Shown piece by piece: positions 48,501 through 61,226 of a stretch of 64,000 bases of DNA (position 1 is the stretch's first letter; each line of letters starts with the position of its first letter). Below the pieces are notes generated by a model that saw only the letters and a list, made by a program, of their open reading frames with translations, made no database searches and was not told the DNA's origin. Origin of the DNA: Halichondria panicea (Eukaryota > Porifera > Demospongiae > Suberitida > Halichondriidae); NCBI RefSeq assembly GCF_963675165.1, contig NC_087393.1, forward strand, positions 4,859,702-4,923,701. Reading direction: 5' to 3'. The position numbers and the translations under genes are program-made.

Positions 48501-51500
48501 CTTGGACTATCAGTTCTGTAGAACATTATTGCAAAGTGTGCATACAGTAATGAACTCACAAGCATATGGAATTTCTTTGAGGACCTGTAAAGTGAAGTAT
48601 GCCAGTATAATTATATCACCCTTTTATGAGATGAAACTGGAAAGTACTAGGAGTACTAGCCTGACTCCAGCCCCTTAAAATGTACATTTCCTGTTTACAG
48701 CTATACACTGTAAATTAATCTGTTGCTACAGCTACAACAACTAATGACTTTAGGCACGAGTGCAGGCCGCAGGCCCCTAGGGCAAACAGAATTACTAAGC
48801 CAATAATTATATCAAATGTGTGCACGATGTATAACAACTGATTTTTTGCATTCCTTGTGCATTCTTTTCCGTGTACACATCACTCCTTTTATAGGACACC
48901 TAGTTTGTATAACTGCTTGTGGTCGGCTAATAATTATACTTAACGCTGTACTGTCATGTTAACTGTACACTAAACGTCATGTGACCTATAGACCACAAAT
49001 AACTTCAACCTTATGAAAGTGGGTGGATTTTAGATAACTTCAGCCAGTAACTAACCGCTATGCCAATATCTAAATACTATAATGATCTCGGGCCTAAAGG
49101 ACCTTGACCACAATCTACTACCGGGCCAATAAACTGCTTGTGGCACGAATTGCCATGTAATAACTAATTTGTTGCCTTGAAAACCATTTGCTGCGTATAG
49201 ATACGGAGAAAAAATAGTTTGGTAGTTTTGTTCTGTTTTTGGTGGCTGGAATTACAATATTGTATAGTAAGTGCATCGAAACCATGTCTAATTACCATAC
49301 CAAGTCTAAGTCTAAACCATACCAATATTTGATGTGCTAAGGCCGTTTTCGTTCGGAACAAGCACGTTAAATGCCAGCTGCTCAATGGTAGCAAGCAGTG
49401 TACTCCCGACAATGGCGCTGGACTGTAGTATGTGTGCATGAGTGGGCTTGTATGATGGGGAGGGAGGTTGTAACACTAAATAAGTAAATGGTGCATGTCA
49501 TAAACACACACAAGTGAACATTACCTGAGTAGAATTATATTACACACATGAACATACCTGAGTAGTGATCAGTGATTGTTTCAGCAAGTCATCATTCACT
49601 TCCAGAACAATCTACAATAAATGCTTACAAGTGGCATTTAAATCATTTGTACTCACCTGACCAAACTGTTGGCTGTCATTGATACTTCTCGCCGCCTGAT
49701 TTACAATGTCACTGAGCAGATATATAACAACTCCTGGGTCAACTTCTGTACCATTCCTCACCACCAAGTCTAGCAGAGAAGTAACTGCTTCAACAGGAGG
49801 CTAGTTGAGGAGATGATAATAATCAGAAGGGACTAATATTTATGTTATATAGTTATTGCCTAGACTTTATGGCAGTAAACCTCTGAGGCTGACAGTAAAG
49901 CCCCGAGGCAAAGGATACATGGTTTTAGCCTAAGATGAGAGTAACATATTCACAAGATTAGAATGTGACTTACTGTTTGCAGGATGGCTCTCAAGTCGTC
50001 ATTTTCATTTATCTAAGGCAGGAAGACAATGAAAAACATGCAAATTTTTAGCATACTTACAATGCTTAAAACATTTGAGATAGTAGATTCCAGCTCTTCA
50101 GCCAAAGATGAATCAATGCTGGAAGTAGCAGGAGCTGTGGTAGCTGTCATCACCTCTTCTTCTGTTGATGTGGTAATGTCTTTAAACGTTTCTAAGAGTC
50201 GAGTGATGTTCAGTGGGACTGTAGTTGCTATGCGACTAGCGTCTGTTTTTCTTTTCTCACAGCCGAAGGTTGTACAGTTGAGACCAAACACTATTTTGTG
50301 ATCATCAGAGCCACCAGAGCAATCAGTAGATACGCCACCATTTCTGATCTCTTTATTCCAATTATTTGAGCTGTACGAGTGTATCAAAATCTTATACATT
50401 CAAATATAGCAAAATACCTCAAATATCCCTGATCAAATCCATCCTCCAGTAGACTGATGCTGGTTTCATTCACAATCAAGCTAATAGACACATTATCCAG
50501 TGTCACTGTGTCCCTCTTTACACCTGTTTTTAAGTAAACGTATTGCAGCCATCTTATCTGCAGTCCATCTCTGAGATAGTCATCTCCGCACACACTTATC
50601 TTGAATGACTCAACTTCACTACAATTGTAATAAGGAACATCATAGTCTCTGATTCGGAATGATGGATTATTGGTGTATAATTGATGATCATGGTACGCTA
50701 GAGGAATCCAATCACCGTCTCTGTCCCAGTTGCCTAGCGATACCTCTATACCCTCATTATGGCGATCAATCTTGTCACAGTCATCTGGGGTCAAATCCAA
50801 CACATATGATAGCTCTCTGTGTAAGAGAACACACAATCATACGCAGCAGATAAGAAACACACTCACATTCTTGGGTTACTGTCTTTGCAATTCATCGGTG
50901 GTGGTTGCTTATCAACAAGAGCTGAACCATTGACAACCATATTACATCCTTCTGTTTGGCCATTATCCAGCGTAACAGGGAGGAACACCACACCCCTTGG
51001 TTCCCCTGCGCTACCATCACAGAACTGTAGAGGACCGGTATCATTTATTGTGATTCGACTGCTGTTAATATAACAGCTTCTTATTCTGCATTTAATACAT
51101 AATTATTATATGATGTCCAGATAAAATGCATTGACTTACTCGTTAAGGAGATCAAAGTAACTATTGCCATCAAATGTAACCAGCAGTTTGCTGATTTCCC
51201 AGCAGTTGCACAATCCACCGCCATGTTCTGGCTGTACTATTCTCAGCTGCACAGAATCAACGCTGTCTTGATCAGAACTTTGTAGAGTATGTCCAGTTAC
51301 ATTATAGTCATCATCTGAAAGATAGTATACAGCATAGATTAATATGGTATACACATATACGAAGTATAAGTGGAAAATCCAATGCAAAATTTACCAGTAG
51401 TCATTGTCTTAAGAGTGCTCCACTGGTTAGGTATCAATGATGTATTGACCCTCTCCAGCCATCGATACTCCACTCTAATAAATGCAGGACCAGGGTAAGT

Positions 51501-51638
51501 CAGCCCAGTGCTACAGTTGAGGGGTGAGTTACTCGTGACAGTTATATTGAGTGAGAAGTTAGAACATCTTGCTCCTTGAGAGAACAGTACAATACTGCAA
51601 GCCAGCACTAACACTGCAAGTTCTCTCTTAGTCTGCAT
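45571..51638 (-). CDS. Adhesion GPCR-3, the most complete paralog
   Basis: Reads through from ATG 51638 to a stop at 45571. Signal peptide VLVLACSIVLFSQGARC; ectodomain exons 51638-51395, 51314-51140, ~51088-50870, ~50819-50416; short Ser/Thr stalk exon (~50372-50060); GAIN exons to 48516-48187 (PVIVSLKHFSQ); GPS on 47966-47918 (CVFWEFILG) and ~47746-47505 (WNTKGCERN, CECTHLTNFAILL), continuing into TM1. The HL/T context is that of autoproteolysis. TM2-4a 47317-47043, including MHYLFLVSFMWMLMEGVV, typical of class B2. TM4b ~46757-46650, TM5 ~46350-46205 (CWLNSNTNFILTF), TM6 46148-46092, TM7 46040-45862. The last exon (45797-45571) is extended relative to paralogs and contains a hydrophobic stretch, KMFVTLSLVFAALCTVPFI. 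A LINE fragment sits in the TM4 intron. Ligand unknown. Confidence 0.85.
46797..47033 (+). mobile_element. 5'-truncated LINE 3' end in a GPCR-3 intron
   Basis: Plus strand encodes SLVPIRFRTSMYQYSFFPLT then LWNKLVSKYNIEDIV and a stop, the typical C-terminus of a non-LTR reverse-transcriptase polyprotein, followed by a short 3'UTR and a tail of repeated aaaaat. GPCR-1 and GPCR-2 have an uninterrupted ~50-bp intron at this place (gtatgctgtattcaaatag), so the insertion is specific to this paralog and lies inside the intron splitting TM4. Confidence 0.88.
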
Positions 51639-53084
51639 TGCTACTCTAAACTATAGTACAGCTACATGGAATAGTTTAATGATTTTCTTTCAACCACTCA
51701 CTGCTATCTGGGGAGTTGATACAACTACTAGTATTACAACTTCCTCAATACCATGCATGAATTAGTTAGGGAAACACTATATGAAACACCTATACAGTTG
51801 TGATAAATAACAAGTTATACACAGTAATGACCTTCATGATGTTGACATAACTTCCCATTGCATGGATTCCTTGTTAAAAAGCGCTTATATCTATATGTTA
51901 TAGAGCACCAACTAAAAGTGAGCATTTTCCATGTAGAAGTCCCAGGCATACTTGTCAAAAATTTGTATTATTAGTATTACAACTTCCTCAATTCCATGCA
52001 TGCATGTATGAGTACACACCTACACACATGCAGTTGCGATAAATAACAAGCCATAATTTATACTGTTTTCACCATTATAATGTTGACATAACTTTGTCAT
52101 ACTTCACTAATTATACCAATGTATTCCTTGCATGTGAAAAGGCGCTTCTAATATCTAGAATTATGCTGTAGAGCTGATACGCTCCAACCTTAGCATTTTC
52201 TTTGTAGAAGTTCCTAGCAGACTTGTCCACCATATAAAGCATAAATGAAGCCATAATTGACCACGTAACTTCCAGGGCCGAACTCAACGTAAATAGACTT
52301 TAGTTCAACGTCTTCCTTTAAAGGATTGCTCGTACACAACATAGTTTTGCATGTATGGATTATTGGTATCACATAATTATCCTCTACTATGGTTATTATA
52401 CCTACGTACAAATAATAAGTGAGTAATCAGCGAAATGTAAATCAGAGGAAGACACCCGTGCACTTAGTATCTCCCCTAAACCCCTCAATAGAGAATGTAA
52501 CTTAACACATTCACCAAACCATACCACATTAATTGTGACAAATTCTTCATAGCCGATTGCTCCAAGGGGTTGCTTCTACCGCAAAAAGCAGTAAAAGGTG
52601 ACTATCATTATAATTAAACCTTCACCCATTCAGTGTGCACGTGCACAGTGAGGAATACTTAACGGTCTTTCCACGAAAGTTTTATACCCTTAAAATTTCC
52701 GCTATATGGTATAACACACCTTACATATAAAGAAAGAGAAAGAGAAACATCAGAGCCTCCAAGTATTTCTGTATTTATACGGACTTCTATCTTATAATAA
52801 GGTTATACGGAATTAACTGCAAAAAAACGGATATAGATGTAGATAGATCTCTTTAAATTGTGGATCATTTTCCTCTGCACAAAGTTGATATGCTGCATTT
52901 TTTGTCCGCAAATGATACAGCAAATGACTCTATTACCTATGCTGGTGGTGAGTCTGATACTAAAACACAGCTATGCTTGTAAAAGCTAAGTCTCGCTTGC
53001 CATGCCCCTTTATTGAAGGGGCGTGGCAATATAAATACAGCCACTAAACAGCATTCCTCATTTCTACTCCTTTTCACACCGTTT
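51639..53084. other. Upstream region of GPCR-3
   Basis: No gene. A ~240-bp segment is present twice (about 51730-51860 and 51965-52120; landmarks tattacaacttcctcaa, gataaataacaag, gatgttgacataac). 52700-52745 has a MITE end ccgctatatggta as at 27583. The promoter of GPCR-3 should be in the first part, by similarity to GPCR-2. Confidence 0.5.
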
Positions 53085-53472
53085 ATTAGTTGGGCGGAGT
53101 CCAACCAACTGCATGGGGTTGGGCACCACTGCAATGTCAGGTTTTGTTCCACAGGGTGTGGCTATAAGCATTAATCCCAAGTGGGCGGTAACCGCAAAGC
53201 TCATGCAGTTAGAATGCTCTGCAGGTGTCAGTTTTGCATGCCACTAGCTCTAACTGACCTGGTGTGTTCCTGGATCAAGCTGGCTTGTCTACTATTGTTG
53301 CATTTTGATTGGCTAAAGAGAATTACTAGTTACAGACTCGTCATTAATGAGCCACGCCTTCAGCACTTGAACTCTGCAATCTGATTGGGCTGCAAAATTT
53401 CTGCAGTGGAACAAAACCTGACTTGCAGTGGTGCCCAACCCTACGCAGAGGGTTGGACTCGGCCCAACTAAT
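53085..53472. mobile_element. Non-autonomous element with ~70-bp inverted repeats
   Basis: Left arm attagttgggcggagtcc... through gtcaggttttgttccac (53085-53154). Right arm gtggaacaaaacctgact... through cggcccaactaat (53405-53472). The middle has short complementary pieces (aaagctcatgcag). 388 bp, no transposase. Superfamily not assigned. Confidence 0.8.
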
Positions 53473-53600
53473 AGTTTATATATAACTGAAAAATTAAATA
53501 CAGAAAAATGAGCTGCTGAAAAGAAAAGTTTCTACACGCTAATACTGATTTTTCATAATTCCTCACCATAATTATGGAACCACAGAGTACAGTGTCATTT

Positions 53601-53698
53601 TCTCACCAAATAGCAGTCCACATAGATGCTCCACTACTCTTGAATGTGTGAAGATAGTACCGGAGGAGTCACACACATGCGCAGTAGAACTCAGGGGC
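53601..53698 (-). pseudogene. Vestigial MEI1 exon 1, array copy in U4
   Basis: About 100 bp matching the donor half of MEI1 exon 1 (19471-19578) with the upstream intron edge. Truncated at ctcagggg and joined to the upstream block at ~53704. Confidence 0.8.
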
Positions 53699-53703
53699 TT
53701 AGC

Positions 53704-54535
53704 CTCGAAATCAGATTACTTTTTCATGTGTCTTGATTTCGAGGTAATGACGGCTGTCTAAAAATAGCTTGAAATTACGCCATTTCCTAATTGGTGTGTC
53801 ATCGTGGGGGACCTCAGCTAGCTACATAAAAGGGGTGTCTTCCTCAGCTATAATTATCCATCCACAGCCGATCGTGCTGCAGTGGTTCACCATCACCAGT
53901 TGTAGTCCAAGATGACAAGTTCACCAAGGCTACCTGGTCCCCGCTTACTTCGAGGAGACATTGTCGAAGTAAAGAGATAACCCCACTGGCCTTTGCAGTC
54001 GAGCTATGGCTGTAAGGGCATGTCTGAGCAGTTAGTATCTCAACAGAGTCTAGCTGTGAGGACACCTGAGGTGGTTAATCTCAAAGAAAACACTCGGCTC
54101 AAAGGGCACTCTCACCATACAAGCGGCCACGCTATCACTCTACAGAGTGCTCAGTGGATGGTTGGGAGTGTCTGGAGGGCCCCATACGTTGTCCGTCTGT
54201 CTGTTGCTAGGCTACTCGTTGGTCTGGCGCAGGCAGGGGGGTAGGGCATGGAATAGATCTGTACGATCATCTTCTATAGCAATAACGTCGACCACCAGAT
54301 CGACAATCGAGGTGGAACAATGGTCATGCAAATATGCACACATGACAATAATTATTGTCAGACAGTCTTTATTACTTATTATTTTCACATTGTCATTTAA
54401 TAAGGCTGTTAGACTTTATACAACATGTATTATTGCTTCATGATTATATTATGCAAAGCTGACAATTAACATTGAGCATGAGAATAGTTGCGAGTATAAA
54501 ACATGTATTAAAACATGACAAACACATAATTACAA
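53704..54535. promoter_or_regulatory. MEI1 upstream block, copy 4 of 4, abutting RALBP1
   Basis: Contains the TATA-like cataaaagggg (53825-53835), a damaged CRE (attacgccat) and the same plus-strand small frame, here shortened at its end. Homology with U3 (to ~44310) continues here up to about 54535, where the RALBP1 stop codon lies. The array therefore ends at the RALBP1 3' end. Confidence 0.55.
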
Positions 54536-57500
54536 TCAATAAGACACAGTTTCATCTAAGTTGAGTTGTCGTCTGATTGGAATGATTTTTAGTTTAACAT
54601 TGAGGTCCATAATTGCTTTCCCCTCCTCTTGTATGCCATCAATTAGATTTTTGTTACGCAGCTGCAAGGAATTAAGAACAGAGTAAAGTAGAGCACAATG
54701 AACAATAGTTGAGGAGAATATACAATGAAAAACAGTTGGTATAGTTGGACCATAAGGAAAGCACTAATTTAAAGCAGTACATGTAAGGAAAGCAGTATGC
54801 AAAATGTAACAAGGAGAGTATTTGGGTGCATTTCTAGGAATCTGTTGCCATGTGTACATGCACTGCACTGCTGAGAATTAATGTACCAATGAACACAAGA
54901 GTACACTACTGGGAATAGTGGCTGAATAGGGAAGCAATTAGCAAAAAATGTCACTAAGATAAAGGAATATGTGGCAGTAGGAACAGTGTAGGGACATTAC
55001 ACTGAATGTACCTACAGCATTATACAAAGGCCAGGGAATTACAGATTACATGCATGAGTAAATACCATAGACTCACATCTAACTCTTTGTTGTGCCACTT
55101 CAGAGCAGCCACTTGCCTGGCCAAGTCTGTTTCATCACCCTATATGTATGTCACAACTATTAGAAAGCATCCTGTCCTAATAAAGGGCAGCTGGCAAACA
55201 ATTACATGACTGTACAAGGAAGAGGAAGGCCATCAATTAAGCTAATCACATGTGTAATGAAGTGTTTATATATAGCCATAAAAGCACTGTGTACCAACAA
55301 TACACTGCACTAAGTACGAATAGGTAACTGAAAGAGCTGCAAAAACAAACACTGTAATCCTGTTACCAGTAAGTATGTGATCAGGTGATGTACTTACACT
55401 GTCCTCGTCTGAGCAGGCGACCTCTACGATATGAGACTGTCGATTTCGTAAACGACGCTATAAGAGAACAAACAAGCAATGTACAAGTTGAACAAATATA
55501 GTGACATTGCCACAAACCTTGTAGCTGTCGATAAGGTCGGCCTCGCGTTTCAGGGCAGTTTTCAGCTCGTCTTTCTTTGAATACAGCTCCTGTGTTAGAA
55601 AATAGGTAATGGTCAACACACAAAGAAAGTTGAATGCAGTTACAACCCAAAATTAAAATTTGGTTATAAACAGTTTTGCGTAATCTTGCACGTGTGTGGT
55701 ACACATGATGTACACTGTAGATACATGTATAACAGTAAACATACCTCACTTTCTGCCACCAGTGTGGCCTCCATCAGCATCAGTGTCTTTACAAATTCTG
55801 AAGAGAGAACAGAATACATGATGAGCAAAGAACGGAGAACAGAGATAAATAAAGGAGGGAGGGAGTGAAGGTCTGCACTTACCACTTTCCCCGTTAGTAG
55901 GGGCCAGTTGGGCCGATGGTGGTGGCATCATAGGTTTCTTGGGGGCAGCTGCTGATTTTGCTTGTAACGCCTTTTTCTGTTGCAAGGAGGAGAGACAGAT
56001 TCAAACAATACACAATACACACACATGCAGTAGTCCATCTTTGCATGGGTTATACTGTTACTGTATAGTAATCCACAATAGACACATGAAACCCAACCCC
56101 CAAAGTACACCACACCTTTCTCCGAAGTATAGTGATGGCTCTCTGCAGTTCCCAGAGGTAGTCATCTTTCTTATTGTATCTGTTGGTCATCCTGCTGTGG
56201 ACATTGTCAAGGATACCGGTCAACCTCTGCAGCTCAGTACTCACTTCCCTGAGGGGGGGAGGGGCAAGAATTATGTAACAGATGAACAACAGTCCTTTCA
56301 GCAATTAACACACAAAGAAGTTTACAACTACAACTCCAGGATACAGAACGTAGCTTCATGATTCTATGGGGAACAATGGTAGTACTTTAAAGACAAAATA
56401 ATCAACATCCATTATATAGCATCCAAAACAGGCCAGACTCACTCTTCAGTTTTCAGACTGGCCACATGACTGAGGTGATTCTCAACCTTGAGTCGACCAC
56501 TGTCCCTCTTGTCAGGCTTCATGTATCTGGAGGAATGCATGGACATTAAGATAACAGCCTCACACTGCTTTATGTAATAGTTGTAACACAAGCACGAGTG
56601 CCACACGGGATATATTGGCTGAGTAGTGATCTAGGCCTGAGGGTCGCAGGCCCCGAGGGCAAAAATTATTGTTTTTTAGCTATAGCTATTACAGTGACTG
56701 TATGCTGACTGAGTACGAGGCAAGCGTTGGCAAGGTTTATTAATTTATATACATGCCCCCAGCAAAAACCTCATCTCACACAACATACTTTTATTATTAT
56801 ACTATTATCAGGAGTTCATTAAAACTCTTGCTATTATACATACACTCTAAAGTATTACGATATTGTACGTGCATCCCTAACTCACTTTTTGAGCTCTAAA
56901 TCTCCGAAGAGCTCTTGTCGGTTGTTATAGAGTGCGTGCAGGGCAGGTGCTGATATCTGGAGGGTGGGGCTGAACACAATCACGATGTTGGGGAGCGTCA
57001 TCTTGTTCACCGAGGACTGTGCAGAGAGAGAGAGGGGTGTGTGTCACTAGGATGGGCCGATTAGAAAACTCTGAAATGCTGATAATAGATAGACACTGCA
57101 TGATACATGATTAGAGCCTGTGTTATGGAGAAGAATATATATGTAGATTTTGCCATTTGGTACAAATTTTGCCCCAGTAGCTGCTAAATTTCTTAACTCA
57201 TTGCAATCGGACAATTTAGGCAAAATAATGTCTCCCTGCAAACCCAACCCACCTTATCGATGATATGGCCCATGTGTGTGATTAGCCAGCTGAGCATAAG
57301 CTTCTCTAGCGGGGGCACCTCTTCCATGAGCTCCTCTAGAGCTTTGTACTGATCACCAGGGGGCAGCACTGGGGGGGGGGGGGGGGGGGGGGCGAGAGGT
57401 CATGTGAAGGTACATTCTGTATGGAAAGTGCATAATAGTTGACCTCCTAGCCCCTTGGCAAAAAAATTGACCCCTGATTATGTGCAAATAAAACTGTTCA

Positions 57501-60500
57501 CAAGTCTATCTGTAGGGTCCTTTGGGCTTGTTATAAGTACACGGCCTTTCAACAAAATAATTATAGCTACGCCTGCACTCAGTGTTTTTGAGCTAAACTT
57601 AAGGAGTGGAGATACACACAATAGTGGACCTAGACACACCTAACCCCCACACACCTGTTCAACACAGACATTTATATAGGCTCTAAAATGAACACTTTGA
57701 AAGCTTACTAGTGAGAGAATCAACCCTGGGAGCCAGCCTGTGGGGAATGAGGGGCTCTGGCAGGTCTCTGAGGTACTGCTTGAAGAGACTGGCCACTGTG
57801 TTCACATCATGCTCAGTCAGGTCCAACACTTCACCTGCACGAGGGGAAGGGGGTTAAAGGTCAATACCAACCAACCTATTAGTGATACCTCAATACACAG
57901 AGGTAGGTATTGCAGTGATATCCCGGAGTACCTAGGTATTGACCTTTGCCTACTAAAGGTCGACAAAATGTAGCCTGCCCTAAGCTCAAAAGTTGTACTG
58001 AGAAACACTTGAAAATGTATATTGTACAAAATATCCGTATATGGTTTTTAGCAGCACACTGAGGTATAATACATTCCACAGTGTGGGTGGTAGAAAGACA
58101 TGATGTATGGTCTCAGACACAACTATAAACAAAGTACACAGCTCTGAGCAAGTGGGGTTGGTGTCTGACATTCCAAGACAGTTCATGATATTCAGACAAG
58201 CTCCTTAAATGGTAAAGCCGTGTGTGTGTGTGTGTGTACCTTTATCATAGCGGCTCTTAGCATCCTCGATCTTACTCTTGACCCCCGGCAGACGATACAG
58301 TCCCTCATGATCCGCTGTGTGTGTGTGGGGGCGGGGTAAAGTGTGTGTGTGTGTGTGGGGGGGGGGGTGTGGGGGGTCAAGCAAGTGTAGTGATATGCCC
58401 TAAATCTACTGCACATACTACCAGGAAAACTCAAGTCACCAGCCCTGATAGCATCGTGTATGCATAATAGACACTTACTGCACACCCAATGTAAGGACGC
58501 GAGGAGCTTGCGTACAATGCAGAAACGCAACTCACCATTTTGCTCCAAATAGTCGATACATTCTCTAAACACGGTGGGCAGCTGAATGCCATCCCCCGCC
58601 ACCTGACTCCGCCCCACTGCCGTCTCCAAGGAAACACCAAACACAGGTGCATCTACGAAGTAAAGCGAGCGATAAGTATCACACACACACACACTATTGG
58701 TAATAATAATAGCATCAGCGTTGTGTGTTTTATCCATCAATAATTATTATTAGATTGTGGTACCTTTTCGTAGTTTGTTCTTGATTTTCTGTTTGAATTG
58801 GACAATGTTTGGCTTTTTGAAGGCGTGCTTAAACTTCTTCTTTGGCTTTGGGCTGGCCTCATCTTGAAGAGTGCTGAACAGAAACAAGAGATATTGATAA
58901 GTGTCATTATTACCGCAACACAAGTGTTTGCATGTTGCCACTTATAATAGCATTTTGTTTATTTTTATGAAGTGCATGCAACAATTACGTGACCCTCCTT
59001 TATTGTTTTGTAAACTGGACTAAGTGAGAACATAAATTATGCGTTTACAGCTACATCACACGGCAAGCAAGAGAAGTAAAAAATAAATGCTGATATGGTA
59101 ACAGACACTAATAATACTTAAGTATATTATTATACATTCACTTTCAATCTGCACACGGCATAGACCAGCTAATGATGTGTTACCAACAGAGACAAGTTGT
59201 GTACAAGCACTGTTAGCAGCTGTCAGTTGATGCTCAGCAGTTAACCAAGTGCTAGGAAACGATAATACCCCAGCCATACCTGCCATGCATGAGTGACAAA
59301 ACAGATGACTTACTAGTGGAATAAGTGGATCTCCTTAGCTACCTGGGGTGGGGTGATTGCATGAGGAGCTAGTTAAGTGATTCTATAAACAAACACACGT
59401 AAATGACTAGCCATGCTGTTGTTCAGTTGTGCATATATCCCCCTCAGCCATATATAACCAGAGTGTAAGGTGATGCTTGCTGCACATAATTATACAAATA
59501 CGTATATGTCTAAGGTGGAACTTAGAATTAAGATGAAGAAAGTCCCGGTCATAATTGTTTAAGGACAGAAATGACATAGTAGGAGGTGATCAAACTTCAC
59601 ATGATTGTTGAATAACATCGTAGAAGCTAGTAACACAGCATCTCACATTACATATTACATCCATCAAAGCGCATTTGATCCACCTACGACTGGTTGTTTT
59701 GTGTAAATTGACCTAGTCTGAAATAACGTGAATCTAAAGCTCTGTATCACTATACCAGTGTAGCAGCTTGGAGCCATTGAAGCACGCAAGCCTAACAAGG
59801 ACAACTTGGACAACACACAACATGTCCGCATACCGCCATCTTACAACATAAACAACAACAACTCAACCTTAATTATCCCTCAGAGGAAGTCTCCGTACAC
59901 ATATAGAGGTATTTAATAATAGCCTGAGGGTATCTCTCGTTAGCTTGCATCGTGTCTAACACACACTAAGAGACACTTAGTGCACTGCCCATATATTGCA
60001 ACGGTCAAGCTACGGCAGCTTTACCAACTCAAGTGGGGATAACCGACTATATATAATTATGGGACCAGTAACGTGATCGTAGCAGCTATATTAGCTCATA
60101 ACTGTAAACCACCTATTAAGAGTACAGATGGCACGACAAGTTGCCACAAGAAGAGTGAGTGTTTTCCTTAATTTGCTAATTGTCTTGTGTATATTTGTAA
60201 ATCCCAAACAAAAACCAGCTATTGTAAAATCAAAAAACACTGCATCAACGTATGTACATACTATACTGTACCGGCCTGCGCCTGACTCTAGTTTGGGAAA
60301 AATCAATATTGTATGAAAGAAATTAGTAGTATACTATTGAAGAGGTCTGTACTATAATTATTTACCTAGCAACAGTATAGTAGTTGAGTTACCTTGTGCG
60401 TGCTTCGTCAGGGTCCGACAACGTCCCTTTGGTAGGCACCAGAGATAGCTCCCTGACACGATGTATCTCAAAGCCTCCTGGCACATGCAGTAGAGTATCA

Positions 60501-60655
60501 CTTCTGCTGCTCAATGGCTCATCATCCCTAGTACTACTAGACAGTGCTTGGCTAGTGACCCCATCAGTGGTCTCCTCTGCATCAAGTACACCACTTTCAG
60601 ACTCTGATCCGCTCTCGAAACTGTCATCAAAACTGTCTGCGTAGTAGTCAGACAT
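54536..60655 (-). CDS. RALBP1: RALBP1 (RLIP76) ortholog, RhoGAP and Ral effector
   Basis: About 15 exons, ~540 codons (vertebrate ~655). ATG at 60655 (MSDYYADSFDDSFESG). Exons by eye: 60655-60393, 58873-58764, 58652-58536, 58314-58240, 57834-57709, 57368-57253, 57016-56886, 56526-56443, 56248-56116, 55976-55883, ~55797-55747, 55589-55518, 55457-55398, 55139-55077, 54661-54536. A basic stretch KKFKHAFKKPN precedes a RhoGAP domain: FGVSLETAV, LPTVFRECIDYLEQNG, arginine finger in GLYRLPG, VASLFKQYLRDLPEPLIP, NKMTLPNIVIVFSPTLQIS, QELFGDLELKK. Then comes LWELQRAITILRRK, matching the Ral-binding region of RALBP1, and a coiled-coil C-terminus (LRNKNLIDGIQEEGKAIMDL). In animals this protein is bound by RalA/B-GTP, stimulates GTP hydrolysis by Rac/Cdc42 and links Ral to endocytosis. 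The first intron is long (1.5 kb). It is head to head with myosin II. Confidence 0.93.
57370..57392. repeat. Poly-G run beside a RALBP1 splice acceptor
   Basis: About 22 consecutive G on the plus strand, which is poly-C, the polypyrimidine tract, immediately upstream of the RALBP1 acceptor at 57369. Similar C-runs precede the MEI1 acceptor at 16074. Length is likely polymorphic or miscalled. Confidence 0.85.
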
Positions 60656-61226
60656 TGCTAGCTGCACTAGGAGTGTAGGACTGCTTCACCACTGTGTCTA
60701 CGTCTTTTTAGCTTCTTGTAGGTATAGGTACTAGTCTAAATATATAATTATGTAGACTACCTCTTTCCAATTTTTCGATAGCTCAAAAGTCCGTTTAATT
60801 AGAATGTGAGGGGGAGGGGCTGAATGGATAATAACAGGAAACAGATTTAACCCAGGAAATCGATTGACTGCCTCTGCCACTCCCACTAGCCATGTGTGGG
60901 AGGCCTGGAGCATAAAACCAGCCTCCATGCATTTCTGCATACCTCTAGCTGCTGGAAGAAAGTCAGGTAATAATCTGTGTGTCACTGTGTGCGTGAGTGA
61001 AAGGTCATTGCAGATAGTTCTAACTACATATGATATCTGCTAGATATAGATCTATTGGGTTGTTGTTGCATGATAGTAGCTCAGAACTTTTAATACTTGA
61101 TCATTTATATTTATTCTGCAGATCTTCCAAAGCTGAAAGGAAAACTCAATTCATTTCAGTCTGAGCTACTGCATCTCCTCCAGTGAACTGTTGAACTAGC
61201 AACGACAACAAGAACCAACCCCCAAG
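60656..61226. promoter_or_regulatory. Divergent promoter region and myosin 5'UTR exon
   Basis: RALBP1 (minus) and myosin II (plus) start codons are only ~570 bp apart. 61121-61226 reads as a myosin 5'UTR exon preceded by an acceptor (tattctgcag near 61120), so an upstream non-coding exon should lie nearer RALBP1. No TATA box is obvious. Confidence 0.5.

Noticed and set aside
59056..59286. 76-codon minus-strand frame in RALBP1 intron 1
   Set aside because: No conserved motif and no good splice sites linking it to neighbouring exons.
60731..60985. 84-codon minus-strand frame upstream of RALBP1 (QASHTWLVGVAEAVNRFPGL)
   Set aside because: Looks protein-like but has no recognised family, no clear splice link to RALBP1, and lies in the divergent promoter region. 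An upstream alternative exon cannot be excluded.
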